A stretch of DNA of 64,000 bases, from contig JBJOMW010000002.1 in NCBI GenBank assembly GCA_046052145.1, forward strand, positions 167,472-231,471. Reading direction: 5' to 3'. The position numbers and the translations under genes are program-made. The notes under the pieces were generated by a model. That model made no database searches. It was given only the letters and a program-made list of their open reading frames with translations, and was not told the DNA's origin. Shown here piece after piece: positions 50,555-59,738 of this stretch. Every line of letters begins with the position of its first letter. Position 1 is the stretch's first letter. Origin of the DNA: Falsiroseomonas sp046052145. GTDB lineage: Bacteria; Pseudomonadota; Alphaproteobacteria; Acetobacterales; Acetobacteraceae.

Positions 50555-51525
50555 CGCCGTTCTCCTTCAAGGCGGAAAGTGATGCCGACAGTCGCCGTCG
50601 CAAAGACCGGGCGGCCATCTTGGGTGGCGGGTTCGAAGCGCCAGCGCCGCACCGCCTCCTCCGCAGCGCGGTCGAGCGCGGGGAAGCCCGAGGAGTTGAG
50701 CACGCTCACCCCCATCACGCGCCCGGCCATGTCCACCTGCACCAGCAGCGACACGCGCCCCTGTTCGCCGCGCAGCCGGCTGGCTTGCGGGTAGCTGGGC
50801 GATGGGTTGGACGCGCCGGAGAGCGGCCGCGCCGGGGTGACGGCGCCGCTCGCAAGCCCGGCGCCGCTGGCCAGCGGCGCCGCGGCCTCAGCCCCGTCCG
50901 GACGGCCGGGCGGGCGCCAGAGGGTGACGGGTGGCTCGGCGGGCGCGGTGGGCGGGGCAGCGGCTGGCGGGGCTGCCGCCTGCTGCGGCGCGGGGCTGGG
51001 CCGAGGCGGCACAGGGGGGCGTGCGGGCTGCGGACGAGCCTGCGCAGGCGCGGCTTCGGCCGGGACCGGCGGCGGTGGAGGTGTCAGCGCGGGCGGCACA
51101 GCCGGCGGCGCTGGCGGCGCCTCAGCCAGGATGGGTGGCGGAGGGGGCGGTGGCGCGGGGGCGGCGATGGACGGGGCTGGCGGAATCTCAGGCACAGGCG
51201 CTGGCAACGCCTCCACCGGCGGGGGCGGCGGAACCACAGGCGCGGCCGCTGGCGGCGATGGCGGGCTGTCCGGTGCAGGCGGCGCCGGTGGGGCCGGGGG
51301 AGCCGCAGGGCCTCGCGGGGTCGCCAGCTCGGCGCTGTCGGCGGTATCCCCCGCCCCCTCCCGCGTGCTGTCCCAGACCAGCGCCACGCCCTGTTCGCGC
51401 AAGGGCACGGGCAGCGGGCGGGTCGCCGCCCAGACCATCGCCGCCAGCGCCAGCCCGTGCACCAGGACAGAGACCAGCAGGAAGCGACCGTCGCGCCCAG
51501 CACCCGGGACGGCGGCCGGCCTCAC
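50548..51525 (-). CDS. tonB: TonB energy transducer
   Basis: A 325-residue inner-membrane protein. The N-terminal anchor is about residues 15-34 (FLLVSVLVHGLALAAMVWAA). A long Pro/Ala-rich periplasmic spacer covers about 70-215. The C-terminal TonB domain shows NPSPSYPQASRLRGEQGRVS and SGFPALDRAAEEAVRRWRFE. ExbB/ExbD are absent here. The GTG at 51525 overlaps the stop of the CDF transporter. The C-terminus overlaps the adenosyltransferase start, linking TonB with corrinoid metabolism. Confidence 0.9.
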   Translation of the reverse strand: MRPAAVPGAGRDGRFLLVSVLVHGLALAAMVWAATRPLPVPLREQGVALVWDSTREGAGDTADSAELATPRGPAAPPAPPAPPAPDSPPSPPAAAPVVPPPPPVEALPAPVPEIPPAPSIAAPAPPPPPPPILAEAPPAPPAVPPALTPPPPPVPAEAAPAQARPQPARPPVPPRPSPAPQQAAAPPAAAPPTAPAEPPVTLWRPPGRPDGAEAAAPLASGAGLASGAVTPARPLSGASNPSPSYPQASRLRGEQGRVSLLVQVDMAGRVMGVSVLNSSGFPALDRAAEEAVRRWRFEPATQDGRPVFATATVGITFRLEGERRW

Positions 51526-52424
51526 AGCACCAGCACGCCCTGGTGCTTGGCCTTGCCCTCAGGCTCGACATGGATGGTGATGACCGCGGTGCCGAGCTCG
51601 GCCTTCAGCGCGGCCTCGATCCGGTCGCAGATCTCATGCGCGTCGGAGACGGTCATCGCCGCCGGCACCACCAGGTGGAACTCGACGAAGGTGAAGCGGC
51701 CGGAATGGCGCGTGCGGATGTCGTGCGCCTCGATCGCACCGGCGGCGTGTTCGGCCACCAGGGCGCGGATACGCGCCAGGCACCCGGGCGGCACCGCCTC
51801 ATCCATCAGGCCGCCGACGGAGCTGCGCATCAGCGCGTAGCCGGACAGCAGCACATTGCCCGCCGTCAGCGCCGCAAGCAGCGGATCGAGCCAGAGCAGG
51901 CCCGTGAGCGTGACCGCCGCGACGCCCACCAGCACGCCGGCGGAGGTGACGACATCGGCCAGCAGATGGCGTGCATCCGCCAGCAGCGCGGGCGATTGCG
52001 CGGCGCGGCCGCGGCGGAACAGCAGCGCCGCCCAGCCGGCATTGATCGCGGTGGCGACGGCAGCGACGGCCAGACCCGTCCAGGCCTGGTCCGGTGCGCG
52101 CGGTTCCAGAAAGGCGCCCCAGGCTTCGTTCAGGATCAGGATGGCGGCGGCGATGATCAGCGCGCCTTCGAGCACAGCGGAGAAATACTCCGCCTTCGCG
52201 TGCCCATAGGGGTGGTTGGCATCCGGCGGCAGGGCGGACAGGCGAATGGCGACCAGAGCTGCGATGGCGGCCGCGACATTCACCACCGATTCGAGCGCAT
52301 CGGCGAAGAGCGCGACCGACCCCGTCAGCCACCACGCGCCCGCCTTGAGGCCGAGCACGAGAAGTGCCACGGCGACCGACGCCTTGGCGACCTGTTCGAC
52401 GCGCGCGGCCCTGGTATCGGCCAA
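51522..52424 (-). CDS. Cation diffusion facilitator (FieF-like)
   Basis: A 300-residue CDF antiporter with about six transmembrane segments and a C-terminal cytoplasmic domain (about 205-295, FVEFHLVVPAAMTVSDAHEI, typical HMA-like fold). Metal-site motifs are FADALESVVN in TM2, the HPYGHAKAEYF loop and ARHLLADVVTSAGV in TM5. Substrate is a divalent metal (Fe, Zn, Mn or Co), not resolved. First gene of CDF-tonB-adenosyltransferase. Confidence 0.9.
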   Translation of the reverse strand: MADTRAARVEQVAKASVAVALLVLGLKAGAWWLTGSVALFADALESVVNVAAAIAALVAIRLSALPPDANHPYGHAKAEYFSAVLEGALIIAAAILILNEAWGAFLEPRAPDQAWTGLAVAAVATAINAGWAALLFRRGRAAQSPALLADARHLLADVVTSAGVLVGVAAVTLTGLLWLDPLLAALTAGNVLLSGYALMRSSVGGLMDEAVPPGCLARIRALVAEHAAGAIEAHDIRTRHSGRFTFVEFHLVVPAAMTVSDAHEICDRIEAALKAELGTAVITIHVEPEGKAKHQGVLVL

Positions 52425-52517
52425 GATACACCTTCCTCAATGGGCTGCTGGCAGGAGTCTTGCCCCGCTCAGCCCGGCCGCCGCAACCCTGGGGCAACGG
52501 CAACCGACCGACGCGGG

Positions 52518-52644
52518 CGGCCCGACGCTCTACCGTCGGGCCGAGGCCGCGAACGCGGCCCGCGCACAGACTGACATCGCCGCCTGAAACACCAGTGGCC
52601 TGCGCGAAGCCAAGGGCCGCGGACGCGGCCCACCGGCGTCTGAG
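52518..52644 (-). repeat. Three-hairpin intergenic repeat, copy F
   Basis: Minus orientation, beginning CTCAGACGCCGG 30 bp after the metH stop. Hairpin 1 GGGCCGC-G-TCC-GCGGCCC (52614-52631), linker CTTGGCTTCGCGCAGGCC and ACTGG, hairpin 2 GGCCGC-GTTC-GCGGCC (52545-52560), hairpin 3 CGGCCCGAC / GTCGGGCCG (52518-52543). Located before the CDF gene on the same strand. Confidence 0.8.
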
Positions 52645-52674
52645 GGCATCGCTGCGCAGCAGCGATGCGCACTA

Positions 52675-55600
52675 TCAAACGCTGAAGTACTTCGCGCGCG
52701 GGTGGTGCAGCACGATGGCGCTGGTCGATTGCTCGGGGTGCAGCTGCCATTCGTCGGAGAGTTCCACGCCGATGCGCTCGGCCTTCAGAAGCTTCAGCAG
52801 ACCTTCCTGGTCCTCAAGCCTTGGGCAGGCGGGGTAGCCGAAGGAATAGCGCCCGCCGCGATAGCCCTGCTGCAGCATCTTCTCGATGTCGCGATCATCC
52901 TCGGCGGCGAAGCCCCATTCGGCGCGGATGCGCTTGTGGACGTATTCGGCCATCGCTTCCGCCATCTCCACCGACAGGCCGTGCAGGTACAGGTAGTCCT
53001 GGTAGCGGTTATCCTCGAACCAGTCGCGCGCGATGTCGGATGCCTTCTGGCCGACGGTGACAACCTGCAGGCCGATCACGTCGCGATGGTTCGGGCCTTC
53101 GGCGATGTCGCGCACGAAGTCGGCGATGCACTCGCCGTCGTCCTTGGGCTGACGCGGCAGGTTGAAGCGGCAGGCTTCGGTGACGCCGTCCTCCTCGAAC
53201 AGCACCAAATCGTTGCCCTGGCCGGCGCATTTCCAATAGCCGTAGATCGCCTGCGGCTTCAGGATGTTCTGCTCCTCCGTCAGCGCCAGCATGCGCTTCA
53301 GCACCGGACGCAGCTCCTGCTTCGCCCAGCCGAGGAAATCCTCCAGCGACTTGCCGGCCTTCCGGAAGCCCCATTGGAATTGATAGAGGCTGCGCTCGTT
53401 GATGAAGGGCACCAGCGCCTTCGGTGCGGCTTCCATCACGCGCGCGCCCCAGAAGGGCACTTGCGGCGTCGTGCTCTCCGCCGCGACGCGGCGGCGGCGC
53501 GATTGCGCGTAGTTCACATCCACCGGCGCGAAGCCGCGCGGATCGGCGGTGCCGAGCACGCGCTTCTCGTTCTTCGCCTTGCCCTTGCGCTTGGCCTGGA
53601 GTGCGGCGAGGTAGTCGTCGAAGCCGTTGCCGACCACCTTGTCCATCAGGTGCAGGCCGTCGAAGGCATCGCGCGCATAGGCCACGCGCCCGCACGCATA
53701 GGCCTTCACGCAATCATCCTCGACATAGTTGCGCGTGAGCGCGGCGCCGCCGAGCAGCACCGGCACATCCACGCCCTGGCGCGACATTTCTTCCAGGTTC
53801 TCGCGCATCACCACGGTGGATTTCACCAGCAAGCCGGACATGCCGATAGCGTGCGCCTTGTGCTCCTTCGCCGCGGCGACAATCTCGGCCAGCGGCACCT
53901 TGATGCCGAGGTTCACGACCTTGTAGCCGTTATTGGTCAGGATGATGTCGACCAGGTTCTTGCCGATGTCATGCACATCGCCCTTCACCGTGCCAAGCAC
54001 GATGATGCCCTTCGCCTGGCCTTCCACGCGTTCCATATGGGGTTCGAGATAGGCGACGGCGGACTTCATGGTTTCGGCGGATTGCAGCACGAAAGGCAGC
54101 TGCATCTTGCCCGCGCCGAACAGCTCGCCCACCACCTTCATCCCGTCGAGCAGGATGTCGTTGATGATCGTCAGCGGCGCGATGCCCTTGGCCAGCGCAT
54201 CTGCCAGTTCGTCGTCGAGCCCCTTGCGGTCGCCGTCGATGATCCGGTCCTTGAGGCGGCCTTCCACCGTCTCGGCGCGCTGCTTCGCGCCGGCATCGGC
54301 GGCCTTACGGCCGGCGAACATCTCCAGCACCTTCTGCAGCGGGTCGTAGCCCTCCTGCCTGCGGTCGTAGATCAGATCTTCCATGACCTGCACTTCCTCG
54401 GGCGGGATCTGGTGCAGCGGCTTGATCTTGGAGACGTGCACGATCGCGCCCGTCATCCCCGCCTTCACGGCGTGATCCAGGAACACGCTGTTCAGCACGT
54501 GGCGCGCCGCGGGGTTCAGGCCGAAGCTGATGTTGGAGAGACCCAGGATGATCTGGATGTCCGGGAACCTCTCCCGGATCATGCGGATGCCTTCGAGCGT
54601 CCAGAGGCCGAGCTTGCGGTCGTCCTCATTGCCGGTCGCGATGGTGAAGGTCAGCGGGTCGATCATCAGGTCGGATTGCGGCAGGCCGTATTGGTCGCAG
54701 GCGAATTCCACGAGCCGCGTCGCGATGCGGAGCTTGTCCTCCGCGGTCTTGGCCATGCCCACTTCGTCGATCGTCAGCGCGATCACCGCGGCGCCGAATT
54801 TTCGGGCAAGCTTCATGCGGTCATGCGCCGCGCCCTCGCCTTCCTCGAAGTTGATCGAGTTGATGATCGCCTTGCCGCCATGCAGCTTCAGCGAGGCCTC
54901 GATCACCGGCGTCTCGGTGCTGTCGATCACGAGCGGGCTGTTCACGCTGCTGGTGAAGCGGCGGATCACCTCGCCCATCTCTGCCATCTCGTCGCGGCCG
55001 ACGAAGGCAGTGCAGACATCGAGGCTGTTGGAGCCTTCGGCCACCTGCTCGCGCGCGATCGCCAGGCACCCGTCCCAGTCATGCGCCGCCTGCCGCTCGC
55101 GCCAGGCCTTCGACCCGTTGGCGTTGCAGCGCTCACCGATCGAGAAGTAGCTGTTCTCCTGGCGCAGCGGCGTCGCGGTGTAGAGGCTGGCGACGGAGGG
55201 GATCCAGATCGGCTTGCGCACGACCGGCGCGGGGCGCGCCGCGGCGCCGCCGAGCTTCCGCAGCAGCGCATCGAGGGCCGCGATATGCGCATCGGTCGTG
55301 CCGCAGCAGCCGCCGATCAGGTTCAGCCCGTCTTCCGTGACGAAGCGTTCCATCCAGGTGGCGAGTTCAGAAGGCCCAAGCGGGTAGTGCGTCTTGCCAT
55401 CCACCAGCTCGGGCAGGCCGGCATTGGGCTGCACGCTGATGAGCCCCGGCCAGTTCTTCGACAGCCAGCGCACATGCTCGGCCATTTCCTGCGGGCCGGT
55501 CGCGCAGTTGAGGCCGAGCAGCGGCACATCCAGCGCATCTACCACCGCCGCGGCGGCGGAGATATCGGGCCCGACCAGCAGCGTGCCCGTGGTCTCGACC

Positions 55601-56175
55601 GTAACCTGGACGAAGATGGGGATGTCGGACTTCGCCGCAGCGCGGGCGATCTTCGCGGCGTTCACCGCGGCCTTGATGTAGAGCGTGTCCTGGTTGGTCT
55701 CGGTCAGCAGCGCATCCGCGCCGCCCGCGATCAACCCGCGGCACTGCTCGACGAGTGCGGCTTCCAGCGCGTCATAGGCGATGTTGCCGAGGGAAGGCAG
55801 CTTGGTCCCCGGCCCGATGTCGCCGATGACATAGCGGTGGCGGCCATCGGCGAAGCTTTCAGCCGCCTCGCGCGCAATCTCGCAGGCGAGCTTGTTGATC
55901 TCGAAGGCGCGGTCTTCCAGCTCGAACTCGCCGAGCGTGACGGGGCTGCCACCAAAGGTGTTGGTCAGCACCATATCGGCGCCAGCAGCGAAGTAGCTGT
56001 GATGGATCTCGCGCACGATATCGGGGCGCGAGAGGTTCAGCACCTCGGTGCAATTCTCCTTGCCGAGATAGTCAGTCTCGATGTCGAGCGTCATGCCCTG
56101 GATGCGCGCGCCGAAGCCGCCGTCGCAGAGCAGCACGCGGTCACGGAGCGCGTCGAGAAGATGCGGGCGAGACAT
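52675..56175 (-). CDS. metH: Cobalamin-dependent methionine synthase MetH
   Basis: A 1166-residue multidomain enzyme. The homocysteine domain (about 1-325) has zinc ligands in LNCATGPQEM and IGGCCGTT. The methyltetrahydrofolate domain (about 345-620) has SIGERCNANGSKAWRE and DSTETPVIE. The cobalamin domain (about 650-890) carries the axial GDVHDIGKNLVDIIL. The SAM-activation domain (about 915-1160) ends with RYSFGYPACPRLEDQ and HHPRAKYFSV. It regenerates methionine from homocysteine with methylcobalamin. The ATG at 56175 lies 12 nt after the ArsR-methyltransferase gene, so the two are co-transcribed. Confidence 0.98.
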   Translation of the reverse strand: MSRPHLLDALRDRVLLCDGGFGARIQGMTLDIETDYLGKENCTEVLNLSRPDIVREIHHSYFAAGADMVLTNTFGGSPVTLGEFELEDRAFEINKLACEIAREAAESFADGRHRYVIGDIGPGTKLPSLGNIAYDALEAALVEQCRGLIAGGADALLTETNQDTLYIKAAVNAAKIARAAAKSDIPIFVQVTVETTGTLLVGPDISAAAAVVDALDVPLLGLNCATGPQEMAEHVRWLSKNWPGLISVQPNAGLPELVDGKTHYPLGPSELATWMERFVTEDGLNLIGGCCGTTDAHIAALDALLRKLGGAAARPAPVVRKPIWIPSVASLYTATPLRQENSYFSIGERCNANGSKAWRERQAAHDWDGCLAIAREQVAEGSNSLDVCTAFVGRDEMAEMGEVIRRFTSSVNSPLVIDSTETPVIEASLKLHGGKAIINSINFEEGEGAAHDRMKLARKFGAAVIALTIDEVGMAKTAEDKLRIATRLVEFACDQYGLPQSDLMIDPLTFTIATGNEDDRKLGLWTLEGIRMIRERFPDIQIILGLSNISFGLNPAARHVLNSVFLDHAVKAGMTGAIVHVSKIKPLHQIPPEEVQVMEDLIYDRRQEGYDPLQKVLEMFAGRKAADAGAKQRAETVEGRLKDRIIDGDRKGLDDELADALAKGIAPLTIINDILLDGMKVVGELFGAGKMQLPFVLQSAETMKSAVAYLEPHMERVEGQAKGIIVLGTVKGDVHDIGKNLVDIILTNNGYKVVNLGIKVPLAEIVAAAKEHKAHAIGMSGLLVKSTVVMRENLEEMSRQGVDVPVLLGGAALTRNYVEDDCVKAYACGRVAYARDAFDGLHLMDKVVGNGFDDYLAALQAKRKGKAKNEKRVLGTADPRGFAPVDVNYAQSRRRRVAAESTTPQVPFWGARVMEAAPKALVPFINERSLYQFQWGFRKAGKSLEDFLGWAKQELRPVLKRMLALTEEQNILKPQAIYGYWKCAGQGNDLVLFEEDGVTEACRFNLPRQPKDDGECIADFVRDIAEGPNHRDVIGLQVVTVGQKASDIARDWFEDNRYQDYLYLHGLSVEMAEAMAEYVHKRIRAEWGFAAEDDRDIEKMLQQGYRGGRYSFGYPACPRLEDQEGLLKLLKAERIGVELSDEWQLHPEQSTSAIVLHHPRAKYFSV

Positions 56176-56187
56176 GCGTGAAAACCC

Positions 56188-57129
56188 TCAGGAAACAGGA
56201 AGTGCCAGCTCGGCGGTCTGTCGCCGGGCAGGCCAGAGGCGGACCGCATGCGGTCCGGGAATGGTGGTGGCGGCGGCAAGCGTGCAGCCCGCCGCACCCA
56301 GCCAACCGGTCAGTTGCGCATCGTCGAAGCCGGGCCAGCGATGCGCCTGCGCTGCGACCAGCGCCGCGTCGTCATGTGGGGCCAAATCGGCGATCAGCAA
56401 CGTGCCGCCCGGGCGCAGCACGCGCGCGGCTTCGGCCAGCGCCGCAGCCGGCTCCTCGGCGTAGTGCAGCACCATCTGCATCGCCACCGCGTCGAAGGAC
56501 GCATCGGCGAAGGGCAGCCGGTACATATCCGCCTGGCGCACCGTCGCGCGGTCCGCGAGCCCCCGCTCGGCCAGCCGAGCGCGGGCGAGAGCGAGCATGT
56601 CGCGGCTCATATCCACGCCGAGCGCGCGTTCGGCGCGCGGCGCAGCCAATTCCAGCAGCCGGCCCGTGCCAGTGCCGATGTCGAGCAGCGCCTCCATCCG
56701 CGGCGGCAGTGCATCGAGCAGCGCCTGCTCGATCGCCGCAGCCGGCAGGCCAAGGGCGCGCATCTCGTCCCAATCCATGCCGTGGCGGCGGAAAGCGTCG
56801 GACGCCGCGCGCGCGCGTTCCGCCGCCAGCCGCGCCGCAACGCGCCGGTCGGCGGCCAGCATCGTGTCGTCTTCCGGCAGGCGGGCGAGAATCAGGCGGG
56901 CGAGGTCGGCGCGGCCCGGCATCTGGAAATAGGCGTTGGCACCTTCGGGGATGCGTTCCAGCAGCCCGGCATCCACCAGCAGCTTCAGGTGCCGCGACAG
57001 CCGCGGCTGGGACTGGCCGAGCACCGCGCAGAGATCGGTCACGCACAGCGGATGCCGGGCGCAGAGCGCCAGCAACCGAAGGCGCGTCGGCTCCGCGGCC
57101 GCGCGCAACTGCGCGAGAAGGTGTTCCAT
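56188..57129 (-). CDS. ArsR-family regulator fused to SAM methyltransferase
   Basis: A 313-residue protein. An ArsR-type winged helix (about 1-85, AAAEPTRLRLLALCARHPLC then LGQSQPRLSRHLKLLVDAGL) precedes a class I methyltransferase domain (about 135-290) with LLDIGTGTGRLLELAA and the VLRPGGTLLIADLAP strand. The domain pair is that of the SahR-type regulators of methionine and SAM recycling. AAGGGG lies 5 nt before the ATG at 57129; the frame to 57162 has no site of its own. It is co-directional and tightly linked with metH, and a dyad operator lies just upstream. Confidence 0.88.
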   Translation of the reverse strand: MEHLLAQLRAAAEPTRLRLLALCARHPLCVTDLCAVLGQSQPRLSRHLKLLVDAGLLERIPEGANAYFQMPGRADLARLILARLPEDDTMLAADRRVAARLAAERARAASDAFRRHGMDWDEMRALGLPAAAIEQALLDALPPRMEALLDIGTGTGRLLELAAPRAERALGVDMSRDMLALARARLAERGLADRATVRQADMYRLPFADASFDAVAMQMVLHYAEEPAAALAEAARVLRPGGTLLIADLAPHDDAALVAAQAHRWPGFDDAQLTGWLGAAGCTLAAATTIPGPHAVRLWPARRQTAELALPVS

Positions 57130-57159
57130 GTTCGCCCCTTCGAACGCGGTTGCAAATGG

Positions 57160-57177
57160 CATAAAGATATCATTATG
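57160..57177. promoter_or_regulatory. Dyad operator, SahR-like
   Basis: CATAAAGATATCATTATG is an imperfect palindrome centred on GATATC, between the divergent ArsR-methyltransferase and CobW-like genes. It closely resembles the ATAAAGATATC-type motif I recall for SahR regulators of methionine genes. Confidence 0.55.
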
Positions 57178-57185
57178 TCCAGCAT

Positions 57186-57557
57186 ATGCCCTGGACGCTC
57201 GATGCCCGTATCCCGCTTGTGATCCTGGCCGATCCGGCGGCGCTGCCGGCTGCGCTGGCGGCCGGCGCGCCAGCCGCGCTGCTGGCCGAGGCCTCAGCCT
57301 GCGCCAGCCCGCAGGGTGCGGTGGCCGCCGAGAGCTTCACGCCGGCTGGGGTCGCCCACCCGGCCGCCTGCACCTGCTGCGCCGGGCGCAGCCCCGCCGC
57401 GACGGCGCTGGACCGTTTGTTCCAGGCCAGGGTGCGGGCCAGCGTGCCCTGGTTCGAACGGGTTGTAGCGCTGGCCTGCACCAAGGCCGCGCAGGCCGAG
57501 ATCGCCGCGGCGCTGGCCGGGGATGCGGTCACGGCCGCGCGATTCCGGGCGGGCTGA
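57186..57557 (+). CDS. CobW-derived CxCC mini-protein
   Basis: A 123-residue protein. It starts RIPLVILADP, matching the beginning of COG0523 (CobW/P47K) GTPases, but the P-loop is replaced by Ala-rich sequence. It keeps the metal-binding CTCC at 62-65 followed by AGRSPAATALDRLFQARVRA, then WFERVVALACTK in place of the family's FDRVVIETTG. It ends AGDAVTAARFRAG where the parent proteins continue. So it looks like a shortened CobW-family relative retaining a CxCC metal site without GTPase. Divergent from the metH operon, which suggests zinc or cobalt handling for MetH, but that is inference. Confidence 0.65.
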   Translation: MPWTLDARIPLVILADPAALPAALAAGAPAALLAEASACASPQGAVAAESFTPAGVAHPAACTCCAGRSPAATALDRLFQARVRASVPWFERVVALACTKAAQAEIAAALAGDAVTAARFRAG

Positions 57558-57572
57558 ACTCCGCCCGGCGCG

Positions 57573-58274
57573 TCAGGCGAAAGTCGTCTCGACCGCCCCG
57601 AGCGGGCCGAAATTGGCGCGCAACACGCCCTCCGCCGGCGCCGGCGGCGTGAGCCCGGCCGCGACCAGAAGCGCGCCCGCCGGCAATCCGCCCCATCGCC
57701 GCGCTTCAGCCGCAGCCTCGGTAAAGGCAGCAACGAGGTCGATCTCCAGCTTGCGCGGCCGGCTGCCCTTCAGGCCCAGCGCGACGCCGACCGAACCGGG
57801 CGCGAGCGCCTTCCCCTTCCCCGCCACCACCAGGCCGAGCCGGCCGAGATCGGCGGTCAGGGTTACCTCGTCCTCCGGCGCCTCGGTGAAGCGGGTGGCC
57901 GACAGGTCGAGGGCGGGGTGCAGCCGGGCGAAGACAGGCGGCGTCGCAGCGTCGGGGTCGAGCGGCTCGGCCAGCACGCCGATCACGGCCGCCGTGGCCA
58001 GGGGATGGCGCAGCATGCCGAGCGCCACCACCCGGCCGGCCGGCACGAGCCGGCCTTCCAGCATGGGCCCCGCGAGTGCCGGCAACCCAGCCCGGCGCAG
58101 CAGCCGCAAGCCGCAGGGCACGATGGCGAGCGCCTCCAGCGTCGCCGCGGCGACCTCGGCCGCTTGGTCGAGGTCGCGCGGGGCCATATCGGCAGGCAAG
58201 GGGCCGAGCGGATTTCCCGTCTCGACCGCCTCGGCCAGCCAGCGTGCGGCCGCGGCTGCGTCGAAGGCCGGCAT
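57573..58274 (-). CDS. Fumarylacetoacetate-hydrolase/hydratase-fold protein
   Basis: A 233-residue protein resembling the 2-keto-4-pentenoate hydratase (MhpD-like) branch. The LEGRLVPAGRVVALGMLRHP and SRPRKLEIDLVAAFTEAAAE segments and the C-terminal GLTPPAPAEGVLRANFGPLG resemble the fold, but the canonical metal residues are hard to place. Its ATG at 58274 shares a base with the dctM stop, so it belongs to the TRAP operon and may act on the imported carboxylate. Confidence 0.65.
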   Translation of the reverse strand: MPAFDAAAAARWLAEAVETGNPLGPLPADMAPRDLDQAAEVAAATLEALAIVPCGLRLLRRAGLPALAGPMLEGRLVPAGRVVALGMLRHPLATAAVIGVLAEPLDPDAATPPVFARLHPALDLSATRFTEAPEDEVTLTADLGRLGLVVAGKGKALAPGSVGVALGLKGSRPRKLEIDLVAAFTEAAAEARRWGGLPAGALLVAAGLTPPAPAEGVLRANFGPLGAVETTFA

Positions 58275-59701
58275 CAGTTCAGCGGCGGGAGCGAGATCTC
58301 CTCCACCTCCTGGAAGCCGCCCACCGGCGGGCTGTCGAGGGCGCTTGCCGCGGCCGGGTCAACGGGCGCGCCGCCATAGAGCGTCTCAGGCAGCCAAGTG
58401 ACGAGGCCGGGGAAGACGTAGACCATGATCATGCAGAAGATGACGATGTAGATGAAGGGCATGCAGCCCTTGAAGATGTCCTCGAGCTTCACATGCGGCG
58501 GCGCCACGCCCTTCAGGTAGAAGGCGGCCATCGCGACGGGTGGGCTCAGGAAGGACGTCTGCAGGTTCAGCGCGATCATGATGCCGAAGAAGATCGGGCT
58601 GACGCCGAAATCATCCAGCAACGGCAGGAAGATCGGCACGAAGATCACGATGATCTCCGTCCATTCCAGCGGCCAGCCCAGGATGAAGATGATCACCTGC
58701 GCCAGCAGCATGAAGGTGAAGGTGTTCAGCGGCAGCGACTTGACGAATTCCTCCACCAGCGACTGGCCGCCGAGATAGCCAAACACCGAGGAGAAGATGT
58801 AGCTGCCGACGAACAGCCAGCAGACCATCGCGGAGGTGCGCGCGGTGAGGAACACGCTCTCCTTCAGCTTCTGCCAGGTGAAGGCGCGATAGACGATCGC
58901 CAGCAGGATCGAGCCGAGCGAGCCGACCGCCGCCGCTTCCGACGGCGTCGCTAGCCCCATGATGATGGAGCCGAGCACGGAGGCGATCAGCAGGGCCAGC
59001 GGCAGGAAGGAGGTCGCGAGCGCCCAGAGGATCTTGAGCGCCGGCACGTTGCGCTCCTCGGGGGGCAGGCGCGGCGCCATCTCGGGACGGATAATGCCGA
59101 TGGCGATGGCGTAGATGATATAGAGCAGCGCAAGCGTCACGCCGGGGATGAAGGCCGCGGCATAGAGCTGCACGACCGAAACGCCCGCGGTTGCGCCATA
59201 GAGGATCAGCATGATCGAGGGCGGGATCAGGATGCCGAGGCACCCGCCCGCGCAGGTAACGCCGGCAGCGAGCTTCGGGTCGTAGCCGGCGCGCAGCATG
59301 GCCGGGAAGGCCAGCAGCCCCATCAGCGTCACCACCGCACCGACGATGCCCGTCGCCGTCGCGAACAGCGCGCAGGTCAGGAGCGTGGCGACCGCGAGCG
59401 ATCCCGGCAGGCCGCCGGAGGCCAATTGCAGCGATCGGAACAGGCGATCGAGGATGTTCGCCCGTTCGATGATGTAACCCATGAAGACGAAGAGCGGGAC
59501 GGAGATGAGCACGTCGTTGCTCATCACCGCATAGGTGCGCTGGATCAGCAGGTCGAAGACGCGCTCGCCCATACCGAAATAGCCGAAGATCAGCCCCATC
59601 GCCATCAGCGTGAAGGCGATCGGGAAGCCCAGCATGATGAAGCCGAGGAACAGGATCAGCTGTGCCAGGCCGAAATACTGGTGGAATTCTTGCGGAAGCA
59701 T
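58274..59701 (-). CDS. TRAP transporter large permease (DctM)
   Basis: A 475-residue membrane protein with about 12 hydrophobic segments. Family features are FLGFIMLGFPIAFTLMAMGL, VSVPL-type loop VLISVPLFVFMGYIIERA, GGCLGILIPPSIMLILYG and LTARTSAMVCWLFVGSYI. It couples sodium flux to uptake of the substrate delivered by the periplasmic receptor. Ordered dctP-dctQ-dctM-hydratase. Confidence 0.95.
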   Translation of the reverse strand: MLPQEFHQYFGLAQLILFLGFIMLGFPIAFTLMAMGLIFGYFGMGERVFDLLIQRTYAVMSNDVLISVPLFVFMGYIIERANILDRLFRSLQLASGGLPGSLAVATLLTCALFATATGIVGAVVTLMGLLAFPAMLRAGYDPKLAAGVTCAGGCLGILIPPSIMLILYGATAGVSVVQLYAAAFIPGVTLALLYIIYAIAIGIIRPEMAPRLPPEERNVPALKILWALATSFLPLALLIASVLGSIIMGLATPSEAAAVGSLGSILLAIVYRAFTWQKLKESVFLTARTSAMVCWLFVGSYIFSSVFGYLGGQSLVEEFVKSLPLNTFTFMLLAQVIIFILGWPLEWTEIIVIFVPIFLPLLDDFGVSPIFFGIMIALNLQTSFLSPPVAMAAFYLKGVAPPHVKLEDIFKGCMPFIYIVIFCMIMVYVFPGLVTWLPETLYGGAPVDPAAASALDSPPVGGFQEVEEISLPPLN

Positions 59702-59738
59702 GGGGCGCGTGCCTCGGGCTGCTGCGGCTTACGTCGCG

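Noticed and set aside
50620..52574. Gly/Arg-rich frames opposite tonB and the CDF gene
   Set aside because: They reflect the Pro/Ala-rich TonB spacer read in reverse (Gly/Trp/Arg repeats); no start signals.
52702..56181. A 1159-codon open frame opposite metH
   Set aside because: It mirrors the metH codon pattern; in very G+C-rich DNA the antisense frame stays open. Its translation is His/Arg/Ala-rich with no recognisable domain, while metH is unmistakable.
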